A stretch of 64,000 nucleotides of DNA from Oscillospiraceae bacterium (GCA_020025515.1 JAHHRZ010000004.1:60126-124125), one strand, 5' to 3'; positions 25,661 through 34,403 are shown, numbered from the stretch's first letter. Notes: generated from the letters alone by a model not told the origin. Translations and numbers: made by a program.

Positions 25661-25812
25661 GTTCTTCCTCCAAGATGATTTTTATTACCCATAAGTATAT
25701 CATTTTTTGATTCAGAATGGAAGAGTCCAGATCCACCTGGAACAATAAAATAGGGATCAGAGGAGGAGTTGGATAAAATTTGAAATTATTTAATATTTTT
25801 ACAAAATAGCTA

Positions 25813-25841
25813 TTTACATTTTATTAGTTATCATGTAGAAT
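25813..25841 (+). promoter_or_regulatory. Promoter of the folT leader
   Basis: TTTACA (25813-25818), 17 bp, TAGAAT (25836-25841). The predicted start falls about 25848, at the first base pairs of the riboswitch. Confidence 0.72.
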
Positions 25842-25849
25842 ATGAACCG

Positions 25850-25946
25850 AACAGAGTAAGATTCTCTGCGTAAAGTGCTGCCATAATGGGGAGTTGTCTG
25901 GCGGACGAAGGGCTTTGCCTGCGATAGAGAATCTGCACCCGCTGTT
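25850..25946 (+). promoter_or_regulatory. Tetrahydrofolate (THF-I) riboswitch aptamer
   Basis: The layout matches the THF riboswitch. P1 is AACAG (25850-25854) with CTGTT (25942-25946), with the conserved AGTA following. P2 is a perfect 9-bp pair, AGATTCTCT (25859-25867) with AGAGAATCT (25926-25934). The conserved internal stretch GCGTAAAGTG is at 25868-25877, and the CGAAG pseudoknot/loop element is at 25906-25910. The 3' junction GCACCCGCTG resembles the family GCATCCGCTC. It lies upstream of an ECF folate-type S component, the classic partner, and 125 nt before an intrinsic terminator, so folate probably stops transcription. Confidence 0.85.
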
Positions 25947-25953
25947 GCATATT

Positions 25954-25981
25954 GGTGGAAGCCTCCTGGTGGATGCCTCCT
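25954..25981 (+). repeat. Tandem 14-nt repeat in the folT leader
   Basis: GGTGGAAGCCTCCT (25954-25967) is followed at once by GGTGGATGCCTCCT (25968-25981), one mismatch. Each unit can fold on itself or pair with the other. No known element explains it. Confidence 0.7.
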
Positions 25982-26070
25982 GTATGTAGCATCGATACTC
26001 GGTTGGGCAATGCGGCCCGGATGATCCGGTATCTGCCTACCCCACTGGTACGAATCTTAACATCTTTTCT

Positions 26071-26107
26071 CCCCATCGGCCTAACTGGCTGTATGGGGAT
26101 TTTTTTG
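26071..26107 (+). terminator. Attenuator terminator before folT
   Basis: A stem starting CCCCAT (26071-26076) and closing ATGGGG (26093-26098), with an inner GCC/GGC helix, is followed by seven T bases. It ends 66 bp before the gene and is presumably controlled by the THF riboswitch. An upstream GGTTGGGC near 26002 could pair with the inner GCCTAACT as an antiterminator (inference). Confidence 0.82.
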
Positions 26108-26173
26108 TCGAGATGCCAGGTGGTATATGCTGGAGATTTGGAGCGGTGCCCGAATCAAAAGGAGGAAAAAACC

Positions 26174-27208
26174 ATGAAAACTCTAACAAAATCAACGACT
26201 CTCTACAAGACCCCATTCTCAAAAGCCTATTGGATAGATGCGCTTGCAGAGCTGAAGGACACAAAAATGCTTGTGTTTGCGGCCCTGATGATTGCGCTCC
26301 GTGTGGCAATGAAGGGGCTTGCAATTCCCCTGGCCCCGAACCTGAAAATCAATATTGCCTTTTTTGCCAATGCGTTGGGTGCCATGACCTTCGGCCCTGT
26401 GGTGGCAGCCCTTGCTGCCATGGTTTCCGATACACTTGGATGTATCCTGTTTCCCACTGGCCCGTATTTTTTTCCTTACATCTTCATTGAAATCGCAGGC
26501 AGTGTGATTTTTGCCCTGTTTTTGTACCGCGCCAAGGTAAGCGTGTTCCGGCTGACCATGAGCCGTTTTTGCATTGATGTATTTGTCAACATTATAATGG
26601 ATATCCCTCTCATGACCCTGTATTATAAGATGGTGCTGGGCAAGAGCTATACCTGGATGCTGATGCCTAAAATTGCAAAGAACTTGAGCATGTTCCCCGT
26701 CGAGTCCATCTTCCTGGTCCTGTTTATGTCGGCTATGCTGCCAATTATGTACAAGATGCACCTGGTGTATTATCAGGGAACAGAGCTGAAGCTGACCAAA
26801 AAGATGCTTGCCGGTCTGTTGGCACTGTTTGTGCTGGCAGTCACCTGTACCGGTTCTTATCTGGTGTACAACTATAATACTTCCAATCAGGTCAGCTGGC
26901 TGGACAAGGAAGATAAGATTACGCTGAATACGGCTTTGACAGAGACGGCCCTTGCGAAGGGAGAAATTGAAGAGGGGCAGGTCTGCATTGTGTCACGAGT
27001 GAGCAAAAAGCTCATGGAAGATGAAGTTCAAGTGGAATTTAATGTCTATGATGTGGCAGAGGGGACAGAAATAGAGAATCTTATGTCCTATCGCTCCAAG
27101 GATGCCAAGAATGACAAGGCATTGTCTCAGAGTATGGAAGGAAAGGCCATGCACCTGAAAGATGATATGGGTAAGATTTTGGAATTGTCCATAGAGAAGA
27201 AAGAATAA
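26174..27208 (+). CDS. folT: FolT-like ECF transporter S component with extra C-terminal domain
   Basis: Substrate-binding membrane subunit of an energy-coupling-factor transporter, most likely for folate given the THF riboswitch upstream. The 344-residue protein starts MKTLTKSTTLYKTPFS with AGGAGG at the right distance. Residues about 35-210 hold the six-helix S-component fold with MIALRVAMKGLAIPL, NALGAMTFGPVVAALAAMVSDTLG and PTGPYFFPYIF. Folate S components usually stop near 170-200 residues. This one continues with another transmembrane helix (about 215-237) and a soluble, probably extracytoplasmic domain of about 110 residues of unknown type. The shared EcfA/T module is not in the window. 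Confidence 0.85.
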   Translation: MKTLTKSTTLYKTPFSKAYWIDALAELKDTKMLVFAALMIALRVAMKGLAIPLAPNLKINIAFFANALGAMTFGPVVAALAAMVSDTLGCILFPTGPYFFPYIFIEIAGSVIFALFLYRAKVSVFRLTMSRFCIDVFVNIIMDIPLMTLYYKMVLGKSYTWMLMPKIAKNLSMFPVESIFLVLFMSAMLPIMYKMHLVYYQGTELKLTKKMLAGLLALFVLAVTCTGSYLVYNYNTSNQVSWLDKEDKITLNTALTETALAKGEIEEGQVCIVSRVSKKLMEDEVQVEFNVYDVAEGTEIENLMSYRSKDAKNDKALSQSMEGKAMHLKDDMGKILELSIEKKE

Positions 27209-27221
27209 AGCTGTGAAAAAG

Positions 27222-27263
27222 CACACAAAAAGCACACCGAATTTCGGGTGTGCTTTTTGTGTG
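27222..27263 (+). terminator. Terminator of folT
   Basis: A perfect 17-bp stem (27222-27238 / 27247-27263) contains a run of five T in its 3' arm. It can act in both directions. Confidence 0.8.
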
Positions 27264-27394
27264 TTGCAGGCGGGACTTGCCATTTTTTTGGCGAAATGAT
27301 ATAATGCAATCCGATGGGTAAATAGATTTTTATGATTGAAAGATTGTAATTTAACTGATAATACTACAAAAATCCAAGAATAGGAGCTGTATTT

Positions 27395-28306
27395 ATGATT
27401 TCATTTGAAAAAATCAACCTCGCAGACCGACAGAAGTTTTACGACTGCTTTAATCATGCAGGTCGTGAAAGCTGCCTGTATTCCTTCGCCAATCTGTATC
27501 TCTGGGGAAAGCAGCGGGTTGCGGAAGTGGAGGGGAGAATCTCTGCATTTTCTCATTTTAACGGACACACCATGTATTTATTCCCCGTAGGTTCCACGCC
27601 ATTAAAGCCTGCGGTAGATGCCTTGCGGCAGGATGCCAAGGAGAGAGGCATCCCGTTTCGGCTTACCGGACTTACCACGGCCGATTGTCGGGAATTGGAA
27701 AGCTGCTACCCTGGAGAATTTGAGTTTCGCGCAGATCGAAACAGCTTTGAGTATATCTATGACGTTGACCGTCTGGCAGATTTGAAGGGCAGAGCGTACC
27801 AATCAAAACGGAATCATGTGAAGCGGTTTCTGGAGTTTTGTCCCGATTGGCACTGGGAAGCCATTACTCCGGAGAAACTGGCAGCCTGCCGGGGCCTTCT
27901 GGAGGAATGGTTTATGCTCCGCAAACGGGAGAGCCCTTATACGGATTACTGCCTGGAAAAGAAGGCGTTGGAGCGGGCCATTTCTTCCTATGAGGCATTG
28001 GGACTGGAGGGAATCCTTCTATATGGACAAGAGGATCCCATTGCCATGAGCATTGGTTCCAGACTTTCCGACCATAGCTTTGATATTCACTTTGAAAAAG
28101 CATTTGGCACCATTCCCGGAGACTATGCCATGATCAACCAAACCTTTGCTTCCCTGATCCGCCAGTGGCATCCGGAGATCCGATACCTCAATCGGGAAGA
28201 CGATATGGGCCTTCCGGGACTCAGAACAGCGAAAGAGTCCTATCACCCGGCGCTTTTATTAGAACAGTACTGGTGTACATTGCGGGAGGAACTGGATGAA
28301 AACTGA
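27395..28306 (+). CDS. DUF2156 (phosphatidylglycerol lysyltransferase-like) protein
   Basis: Soluble protein of 303 residues with the C-terminal acyltransferase-like domain of MprF-type enzymes (DUF2156), without any membrane part. Family marks include NRNSFEYIYD-like FRADRNSFEYIYDV, YQSKRNHVKRF and the terminal block YLNREDDMGLPGLRTAKESYHP. GGAGCT before the ATG is a modest ribosome site. It overlaps the GNAT gene by 11 bp, so the two are translated together. Without the flippase part the protein probably acts on a cytoplasmic substrate; the reaction is unknown. Confidence 0.83.
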   Translation: MISFEKINLADRQKFYDCFNHAGRESCLYSFANLYLWGKQRVAEVEGRISAFSHFNGHTMYLFPVGSTPLKPAVDALRQDAKERGIPFRLTGLTTADCRELESCYPGEFEFRADRNSFEYIYDVDRLADLKGRAYQSKRNHVKRFLEFCPDWHWEAITPEKLAACRGLLEEWFMLRKRESPYTDYCLEKKALERAISSYEALGLEGILLYGQEDPIAMSIGSRLSDHSFDIHFEKAFGTIPGDYAMINQTFASLIRQWHPEIRYLNREDDMGLPGLRTAKESYHPALLLEQYWCTLREELDEN

Positions 28307-29075
28307 GTATCGGTTTTGCAAAAGAGAGGAGATACCGGCACTTCGTACTCTTTGGAAGGAGGCCTTTGGGGATACAGACGCATTTTTAGATTCTTTTTAT
28401 AATTTGGCCTTTGCAACGGATCGATGTTGTGTGGCTGTTCAAGAAGGTGCGGTGGTATCGGCGGCCTACTGGTTTCCCTGCACCTGCCGGGAAATGCAGA
28501 TTGCCTATGTCTATGCCGTTGCCACAAGGGAGGCAAGCCGAGGGCAGGGCCTGGGCCAAGGCCTTCTGAATTGGATGAAAGAGACCCTGGAGCAGCAGGG
28601 GCTTGGTGCTCTGCTGCTGGTACCGGCAAGCAGGGAATTGGTTCGGTTTTATGCAAAACTGGGGTATCTTCCCTGTTCTCCTCAGGGGCGAATCAAGGCC
28701 AGCGCTGCCGGTCCTGTGGTTCCCTTAAAGCCGGTGAGCCCACGTAGATATGGGCAGCTGCGGCAGTCCATGCTGCCCGCCGGCAGTGTGATACAGGAGG
28801 GAGTCAGTCTGGATTTTCAGGCCACCATGTCAAGACTCTACAGCGGCAAAGATCTGCTTCTTGCGGCCACAATCCGGGACGACGGCACGGTATTTGCACA
28901 TGAACTTTTGTGCAAGGATCCGGTGAAGCTGATTCCGGGCATTTTGAAAACACTGAAGGCACAGGAGGGGATTTTTTGCGTCCCCTTTGCGCAAGGGCGG
29001 CCCGTTGCAATGTATCTGCCGCTGCGGACCTGGCAGGGACCGGAACCGGGATTCTTTGCTTTCTCATTCGGCTAA
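28296..29075 (+). CDS. GNAT family N-acetyltransferase
   Basis: Acetyltransferase of 259 residues. The acetyl-CoA loop is visible as VATREASRGQGLGQGLLNWM (about 71-90), and the strand-turn LVPASRELVRFYAKLGYLP matches motif B. The C-terminal 110 residues resemble an SCP2-like second domain found in some GNAT proteins, but this is weak. Its start overlaps the DUF2156 stop by 11 bp. Substrate unknown. Confidence 0.85.
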   Translation: MKTEYRFCKREEIPALRTLWKEAFGDTDAFLDSFYNLAFATDRCCVAVQEGAVVSAAYWFPCTCREMQIAYVYAVATREASRGQGLGQGLLNWMKETLEQQGLGALLLVPASRELVRFYAKLGYLPCSPQGRIKASAAGPVVPLKPVSPRRYGQLRQSMLPAGSVIQEGVSLDFQATMSRLYSGKDLLLAATIRDDGTVFAHELLCKDPVKLIPGILKTLKAQEGIFCVPFAQGRPVAMYLPLRTWQGPEPGFFAFSFG

Positions 29076-29105
29076 AGAGGAAATTTATTAAATTTTGTCA
29101 AAAGG

Positions 29106-29134
29106 TTGACTTCCAATGGAAATAAAGGTACAAT
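29106..29134 (+). promoter_or_regulatory. Promoter of the lipoprotein/nucleoside transporter unit
   Basis: TTGACT (29106-29111), 17 bp, TACAAT (29129-29134). A short hairpin TCTCCC/GGGAGA follows in the leader at 29147-29163. Confidence 0.75.
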
Positions 29135-29195
29135 AGGTGATACCGTCTCCCTGATTTTGGGAGAAATAAACCATCCATAACGGAGGAAGATTCTC

Positions 29196-29486
29196 ATGAA
29201 AAAATTGTTTGTACTGCTCCTTTCTGTGGTGCTCGTGTGTTCCCTTGCTGCTTGCGGCAACAAAAAGACGGACTCCACCGATTCTAAGGAAACCACCGGC
29301 AACACAAAGGTAACCACTACCTCTGATCCTACTGACGGCGAAACCACAGACCCCACTCAGAATGGCACCGGAGGCAGCTCTGCTGCCAGCGGCGGTGATC
29401 TGGTTGATTACCCTGTCACCGACGGCGACATTGTTGAAGATAACGGGGAGTCTGTACCTTCCAGCAATGGTGACCTGAATAACTAA
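29196..29486 (+). CDS. Small lipoprotein of unknown function
   Basis: A 96-residue protein with a clear lipoprotein signal: MKKLFVLLLSVVLVCSLAAC, cleavage before C20 in the lipobox LAAC. The mature part is low complexity, rich in Thr, Ser, Asp and Gly with no recognisable fold. GGAGGA before the ATG supports the start. It lies 45 bp upstream of the BMP-type substrate-binding lipoprotein with no terminator between, so the two are probably cotranscribed. Its function is not recognisable. Confidence 0.75.
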   Translation: MKKLFVLLLSVVLVCSLAACGNKKTDSTDSKETTGNTKVTTTSDPTDGETTDPTQNGTGGSSAASGGDLVDYPVTDGDIVEDNGESVPSSNGDLNN

Positions 29487-29531
29487 ATTTGAATCAGGTT
29501 AAGAGAGTCAATACCTGAGAGGAGAATGATG

Positions 29532-30596
29532 ATGAAAAAGTGGATCGCACTTCTGCTGGCCGGTATGATGCTTCTTGGCCTCATGGCAGGCTGCGCAAAC
29601 GGCAGCACAGAGGAAACCAAGCAAGAGGCAGAGGGCAGCGTTACGCAGCCCAACTCTGATGACGCAACCAAGACAACAGAATCAGTCAGTGGTGAAAAGC
29701 TGACACTGGCTCTGGTTGTAGCGGGCACCTTTGGTGACCGTTCCTTCTACGATTCCTCTCTGGAGGGTGCTACCCGCCTGGAGAAGGAGGGAAAGATCAC
29801 CCTCAAGACCATTGAGTGCAACAACGCAGATCACCCTCAGCAGATCCGCAACGCCGCAGATGCCGCAGACATGGTGGTTCTGGTTGGCTGGGAGTTTTAC
29901 GACGTTGAGACCATCGCGGTAGAGTATCCCAATGTGAAGTTTATCTGGGTGGACAACGCCACTGCAAATCCTGTGGAGAATGTGCTGAACATTACCTACG
30001 CGCAGAATGAGGGCTCTTTCCTGGCCGGCTACATTGCAGCCAAGATGTCCAAGTCCGGGGTTGTCGGTGCCGTAGGCGGCCAGGATGCCGATACCATCAA
30101 TGATTTCATTGTGGGCTATCAGCAGGGCGCCATGCAGGCCAATCCCCAGATCAAAGTGGAAACCATCTACGCCGGTACTTATGATGACCCTGCTAAGGGC
30201 AAGGAGTGCGCATTGGCTCTGAATGAAAAGGGTGCCGATGTGGTGTTCCAGATTGCATCCAAGACCGGCGATGGAGTGTTCCAGGCTGCTCAGGAGAAGG
30301 GATTCTATGCCATTGGTGTGGACTCTGACCAGAAGTACATTGCCGATGATGTGATTATCTGCTCCATGATGAAGCAGGTCGGCGGCTCTGTCTACGCTGC
30401 TGTCAGCGAATATTTGCAGGGAGACGCTTCCAAGTGGGGCACTACCTGGATTGCTGACATGGCCACAGGCTATATTGGCATTGGTTACGGAGAAGAAGGT
30501 GCCACCCAGCAGGTTTCTGAGGAAATCAAGGCCGAGGTTGAGGCTATGGCTGAGAAAATCGTTTCCGGTGAGATTGTGGTGGAAACCACCCGCTGA
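29532..30596 (+). CDS. BMP-family nucleoside-type ABC transporter substrate-binding lipoprotein
   Basis: Substrate-binding protein of 354 residues, anchored by a lipid. The signal peptide MKKWIALLLAGMMLLGLMAGC ends in lipobox LMAGC. After a Ser/Thr/Glu linker the two-lobed BMP domain shows LALVVAGTFGDRSFYDSSLEG, WVDNATANPVENVLNITYAQNEGSFLAGYIAA and GAVGGQDADTINDFIVGYQQGA, as in the PnrA/BmpA nucleoside group. Three ATGs in a row occur at 29526-29534; AGAGGAG seven bases before the third (29532) selects it. Probably binds purine nucleosides, given the cognate transporter genes downstream. Confidence 0.92.
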   Translation: MKKWIALLLAGMMLLGLMAGCANGSTEETKQEAEGSVTQPNSDDATKTTESVSGEKLTLALVVAGTFGDRSFYDSSLEGATRLEKEGKITLKTIECNNADHPQQIRNAADAADMVVLVGWEFYDVETIAVEYPNVKFIWVDNATANPVENVLNITYAQNEGSFLAGYIAAKMSKSGVVGAVGGQDADTINDFIVGYQQGAMQANPQIKVETIYAGTYDDPAKGKECALALNEKGADVVFQIASKTGDGVFQAAQEKGFYAIGVDSDQKYIADDVIICSMMKQVGGSVYAAVSEYLQGDASKWGTTWIADMATGYIGIGYGEEGATQQVSEEIKAEVEAMAEKIVSGEIVVETTR

Positions 30597-30639
30597 GAAA
30601 ACGCATCTGGCAAGGCCCTGTGCAATGCCCAAACTTTTC

Positions 30640-30669
30640 GGGGCTGTCTCATATGAGGCAGCCCCTTTT
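30640..30669 (+). terminator. Intra-operon terminator after the BMP gene
   Basis: An 11-bp stem with one G-T wobble (30640-30650 / 30655-30665) and loop ATAT is followed by TTTT. It probably lowers read-through so the binding protein is made in excess over the membrane parts. Confidence 0.78.
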
Positions 30670-30706
30670 CTATTTCACGGTCATTATTTTGTAGGAGGTG
30701 GTTATT

Positions 30707-32248
30707 TTGCAGGATCCTATTGTACAGTTCCGGCATATATCTATGCAGTTTCCCGGGGTGCTGGCCAATGATGATGTATGCCTGGAGATTCAGAAAGGTG
30801 AGATTTTTTCTTTGGTAGGGGAAAACGGTGCAGGAAAAAGTACCCTGATGAATGTGCTCTACGGCATCCATACCCCTACAGGGGGCAGCCTTTTCATGAA
30901 GGGGCATGAGGTGCGGCACTTCAGTCCCAAGAATGCCATCGATCTGGGGGTTGGCATGGTGCACCAGCACTTCATGCTGGTGCCGTCTTTCACGGTAGCC
31001 CAGAATATTGTTCTCAGCAAAGAGCCTAGAAAGGCTGGCATTTTTTGTGATAAAAAGAAAATTCGCAAACAGGTGGAGGACTTGAGCAGAGAGTTCGGAT
31101 TACAGGTCGATCCGGATGCGGTAGTCAGTGAAATCAGCGTGGGTCTGCAGCAGAGAGTGGAGATTCTGAAGACGTTGTATCGTGGTGCAGAGATTTTAAT
31201 TCTGGATGAACCCACAGCAGTGCTGACGCCCCAGGAGACCAACGAACTGTTTGATATCCTTCGGAAGATGGTGCGCCAAAAGGGAATGACTGTGATTCTC
31301 ATTACCCACAAACTGGGGGAGGTCATTGCGGTTTCCGACCGGGTTGGTGTGATGCGTCAGGGGAAACTGATCAGTGTGGAAGAGACAAAAAATGTGACAG
31401 AACATAGTCTGGCAGCGAAAATGGTCGGAAGAACGGTTCTGCACGATCCGTTTGAAAAGAAGGGAGAACCGGGAAAAGCATGTATCCGGGTGGAAAATCT
31501 CTCGGTTCTTGACAATCGCGGCCTTCCGGCAGTAAAGAATCTGTCTCTGGAAGTGCGTGCCGGCGAGGTGGTGGGCATCGCCGCCGTGGAAGGAAACGGC
31601 CAAAGTGAGCTGCTGGAAGCAATCACCGGGATGCGTGGTATTCAAAACGGCAATGTCTATGTTATGGATTCTTCTATTTTGGGAAGAACGCCGGGGCAGA
31701 TCCGTGCCATGGGACTGGCCCATGTACCGGAGGATCGTCTGGCCACCGGCATCTCCAAAGAAGGGACCATTTCAGAAAACCTGATTATGGGCAAGCATCG
31801 TCGGAAGGAATATACCTTCTTTGGAATCCAGGTGAAGAAAAAGAGTGTGCGCAGCTATACAAAGAAGCTCTTTGACCGATTCGATATCCGTGCAGCCAAT
31901 CTGGATACCCCGGTGGGGAGCCTTTCCGGCGGCAATATGCAGAAGGTGGTCATAGCCCGGGAGTTTTCCTTTGATACGCCGGTGCTGGTGATTTCTCAGC
32001 CCACCCGCGGCGTGGATATTGGTGCCATTGAGTTCATCCATCAGCGTATTATGGACAAGCGGGATCAGGGCTGCGCCATTTTGCTCTGCTCTGCGGATTT
32101 GGATGAGGTGTTCCGACTGTCTGACCGAATTGTGACCCTCTATGAAGGGGAAATCACCGGCATTTTTCAGGCGGATTCCATTACCAAGGAAGAGATTGGC
32201 TATTATATGACAGGTGCTCGCAGAGAGGAGGAAAAGACCCATGGATAA
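30707..32248 (+). CDS. Nucleoside-type ABC transporter ATP-binding protein (two cassettes)
   Basis: Tandem ATPase of 513 residues. Cassette one has Walker A GENGAGKST (near residue 40), signature SVGLQQRVE and Walker B LILDEPTAV. Cassette two has a degenerate Walker A AVEGNGQSE, signature SLSGGNMQK and VLVISQPTRGVD. This asymmetry is normal in the RbsA/NupA group. AGGAGG eight bases before TTG 30707 marks the start; the in-frame GTG at 30698 lies inside the ribosome site. It overlaps the first permease gene by 8 bp. Confidence 0.92.
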   Translation: MQDPIVQFRHISMQFPGVLANDDVCLEIQKGEIFSLVGENGAGKSTLMNVLYGIHTPTGGSLFMKGHEVRHFSPKNAIDLGVGMVHQHFMLVPSFTVAQNIVLSKEPRKAGIFCDKKKIRKQVEDLSREFGLQVDPDAVVSEISVGLQQRVEILKTLYRGAEILILDEPTAVLTPQETNELFDILRKMVRQKGMTVILITHKLGEVIAVSDRVGVMRQGKLISVEETKNVTEHSLAAKMVGRTVLHDPFEKKGEPGKACIRVENLSVLDNRGLPAVKNLSLEVRAGEVVGIAAVEGNGQSELLEAITGMRGIQNGNVYVMDSSILGRTPGQIRAMGLAHVPEDRLATGISKEGTISENLIMGKHRRKEYTFFGIQVKKKSVRSYTKKLFDRFDIRAANLDTPVGSLSGGNMQKVVIAREFSFDTPVLVISQPTRGVDIGAIEFIHQRIMDKRDQGCAILLCSADLDEVFRLSDRIVTLYEGEITGIFQADSITKEEIGYYMTGARREEEKTHG

Positions 32249-33371
32249 AAAGAAAATGGATTGGGGCTATTTCGGATCTCTGGCACTGTCCATCCTGCTG
32301 GCCCTCGGAGTAGGCGGTGTCATTATGGCAGCCGCCGGATATCATCCAATCAAGGCCTATGGGGCACTTTTGCAGGGTGCTACGGGATGCGAAAGCATTG
32401 GAGAATTCCTTACGGCAGCGTTTACAAAGCGGCAGTTCGGAAACACCCTGGAATACACAATGGTTCTGTGCATGACGGGCCTGGCCTGCGCACTGGGTGC
32501 CAGAGTTGGAATCTTTAATGTGGGCGGCGAAGGGCAGCTGTACCTGGGTGCCATTGTCTCTGCATACATTGGTGTTTTGCTGGCAGGGTGCGCCTGGTGG
32601 ATTGCCATTCCTGTGGCAGCTTTGGGCGCAATGGTGGCCGGTGGACTTTATGCATGGGTCCCCGGCGTTCTGAAGGTCAAGTGCAAGGTCAATGAGGTCA
32701 TTACTACCATTATGCTCAACTCCATTGCCATTTACTTCTGTACCTTCCTTTCCACTGGCCCTTGGAAGACCAGTCAGGGAAACCGGGTATCCGGCACCGA
32801 GACCCTGGTTCCGGATTTGCAGTTTACTCGTCTAATCAATGGTTCTTCTCTGACAACAGCGGTGTTTGCGGCTGCGGTGATTGCCTTTTTGGTCTGGTAT
32901 GTCATGAGTAAAACTGCCACCGGCTATGAAATGAAGCTGACAGGCCAGAATCGCCGCTTTGCATTCTTCTCGGGTCTCAAGGTGGATACCATTACCATTG
33001 GTGCCATGACCATTTCCGGCGCCATGTGCGGCCTTGTAGGGATGTTTGAGGTCTATGGTGTGAAGGGCAGCTATCAGGATGGCATCAGCAAGGAATTCTA
33101 CTTTGACGGCCTTTTGGTAGCTATGATTATGCGCTACAATCCTGTAGGAATCATCTTTATGAGTCTGCTTTTTGCTGCCCTGCGGATTGGGGCCTCTGGG
33201 ATGGAACTGAATGCGGGGGTTCCCGGCGAGGTGTACCGCATCATTCAGTCGGTCATTATATTCTTTATGGCAGCAGAAAGCGGCATTTCTGCAAGCGTGA
33301 AAGCCAAACGGGCTGAAAAGCGGGCACGCCGGGAGGCAAATGCCAGACTGGAGGGGAAAGCAAATGGGTAA
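32241..33371 (+). CDS. Nucleoside-type ABC transporter permease 1
   Basis: BPD-transporter-2 permease, 376 residues with about 8-10 membrane helices. The family stretches ARVGIFNVGGEGQLYLGAI and KVNEVITTIMLNSIAIY and the coupling region TGYEMKLTGQNRRFAFFSGL match the NupB/YufP group. The C-terminal 25 residues are strongly basic (KAKRAEKRARREANARLEGK). GAGGAG before ATG 32241 fixes the start, within the end of the ATPase gene. Confidence 0.92.
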   Translation: MDKKKMDWGYFGSLALSILLALGVGGVIMAAAGYHPIKAYGALLQGATGCESIGEFLTAAFTKRQFGNTLEYTMVLCMTGLACALGARVGIFNVGGEGQLYLGAIVSAYIGVLLAGCAWWIAIPVAALGAMVAGGLYAWVPGVLKVKCKVNEVITTIMLNSIAIYFCTFLSTGPWKTSQGNRVSGTETLVPDLQFTRLINGSSLTTAVFAAAVIAFLVWYVMSKTATGYEMKLTGQNRRFAFFSGLKVDTITIGAMTISGAMCGLVGMFEVYGVKGSYQDGISKEFYFDGLLVAMIMRYNPVGIIFMSLLFAALRIGASGMELNAGVPGEVYRIIQSVIIFFMAAESGISASVKAKRAEKRARREANARLEGKANG

Positions 33372-34290
33372 CATCTTTACAACCGGATTGTTTCAGCACA
33401 TGTTCCGCAGTGCAACCCCGGTAGGTCTGGCTGCAATGGGCGGCCTGATGACAGAGCACGCCGGTATTATGAACATCGGCATGGATGGCATGATTCTCAT
33501 GGGGGCCTTTACCTCAGTGGCAGTGAGCTGGCTTTTTGGGTCTGCATGGCTGGGACTTCTGGCGGCACTTCTGGTGGGTGTTCTTGTGGGAATGTTCTTT
33601 GCGCTGTTCGTGGTAAAATTCAAAAGTGACGAATTTATCATCGGAACGGCACTGAATATTTTGGCGGGAGGTCTGACGGTCTTTTTACTTCGCTCGATCT
33701 TTGAGGTAAAGGGCTCCTTCCGTGGCACACCGGAACAGCCCGTTGTGGGTCTTCCGAAGGTGGAGCTGGGCGTTCTGGCTAAAATTCCCATTGTTGGTCC
33801 AATTCTGGACGGAAGCTCCGTTTTTTTGATTTTGACATGGGGACTGGTTGCGATTATGTGGTTTTTTGTGTATCGCACCCCCTATGGCTTCTGGATTCGG
33901 GCAGCAGGGGAGCGGCCTGCAACCCTTCGCACTGCGGGAATCAGCCCGGAGAAGATGAAGTGGATCTCTTCGGCCCTGAGCGGTGCCTTTTGCGGTGTGG
34001 CAGGGGCACAGCTTGCATTGGGAGATGTCACCATGTTTTCTGAGGGAATGAGCAATAGCCGTGGATATGTAGCCTTCGCCTGTGTGATTTTCGGCGCAGC
34101 CAACCCCGGCAAGGCCTACCTTGCGGCTTTGATGTTCGGCTTTTTTGATGCGTTGGGCTATCGCCTGCAGGAATATGCCAATTCGAATTTGACAGCAATG
34201 ATTCCCTATGCCATTACGGTAATTATGATGGTCTATGTGGTGGTCCGCAGCCAGCGCAGACGGGCTAAAATGGGGAGAATTGCGGGATAG
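33364..34290 (+). CDS. Nucleoside-type ABC transporter permease 2
   Basis: Second permease of the transporter, 308 residues, NupC/YufQ group. Family marks are TPVGLAAMGGLMTEHAGIMNIGMDGM and FWIRAAGERPATLRTAGISP. About eight to ten hydrophobic helices. It overlaps permease 1 by 8 bp, with GAGGGG before the ATG at 33364. The BMP protein, ATPase and two permeases make a complete importer. Confidence 0.92.
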   Translation: MGNIFTTGLFQHMFRSATPVGLAAMGGLMTEHAGIMNIGMDGMILMGAFTSVAVSWLFGSAWLGLLAALLVGVLVGMFFALFVVKFKSDEFIIGTALNILAGGLTVFLLRSIFEVKGSFRGTPEQPVVGLPKVELGVLAKIPIVGPILDGSSVFLILTWGLVAIMWFFVYRTPYGFWIRAAGERPATLRTAGISPEKMKWISSALSGAFCGVAGAQLALGDVTMFSEGMSNSRGYVAFACVIFGAANPGKAYLAALMFGFFDALGYRLQEYANSNLTAMIPYAITVIMMVYVVVRSQRRRAKMGRIAG

Positions 34291-34331
34291 AGAATTCTAA
34301 TGGGAATCGAAGTGGCCCCTATTGCATTTTT

Positions 34332-34358
34332 TTGACATTTTGTTATAATTGGTATATT
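34332..34358 (+). promoter_or_regulatory. Candidate promoter of plsC
   Basis: TTGACA (34332-34337) is 15 bp from TATATT (34353-34358), a short spacer. An alternative is the extended -10 TGTTATAAT at 34341-34349. A GC-rich hairpin (CCCGGGGC-CTT-GCCCCGGG, 34363-34381) follows at the predicted transcript start. Confidence 0.5.
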
Positions 34359-34403
34359 CTTTCCCGGGGCCTTGCCCCGGGCTGCTTTGAGAGGTGCGTT
34401 TGA

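Noticed and set aside
25950..26070. T-box leader in the folT upstream region
   Set aside because: GGTGGAAGCC superficially recalls the T-box bulge, but the TGGNACCGCG core and specifier loop are missing, and the gene is not an aminoacyl-tRNA synthetase or amino-acid gene.
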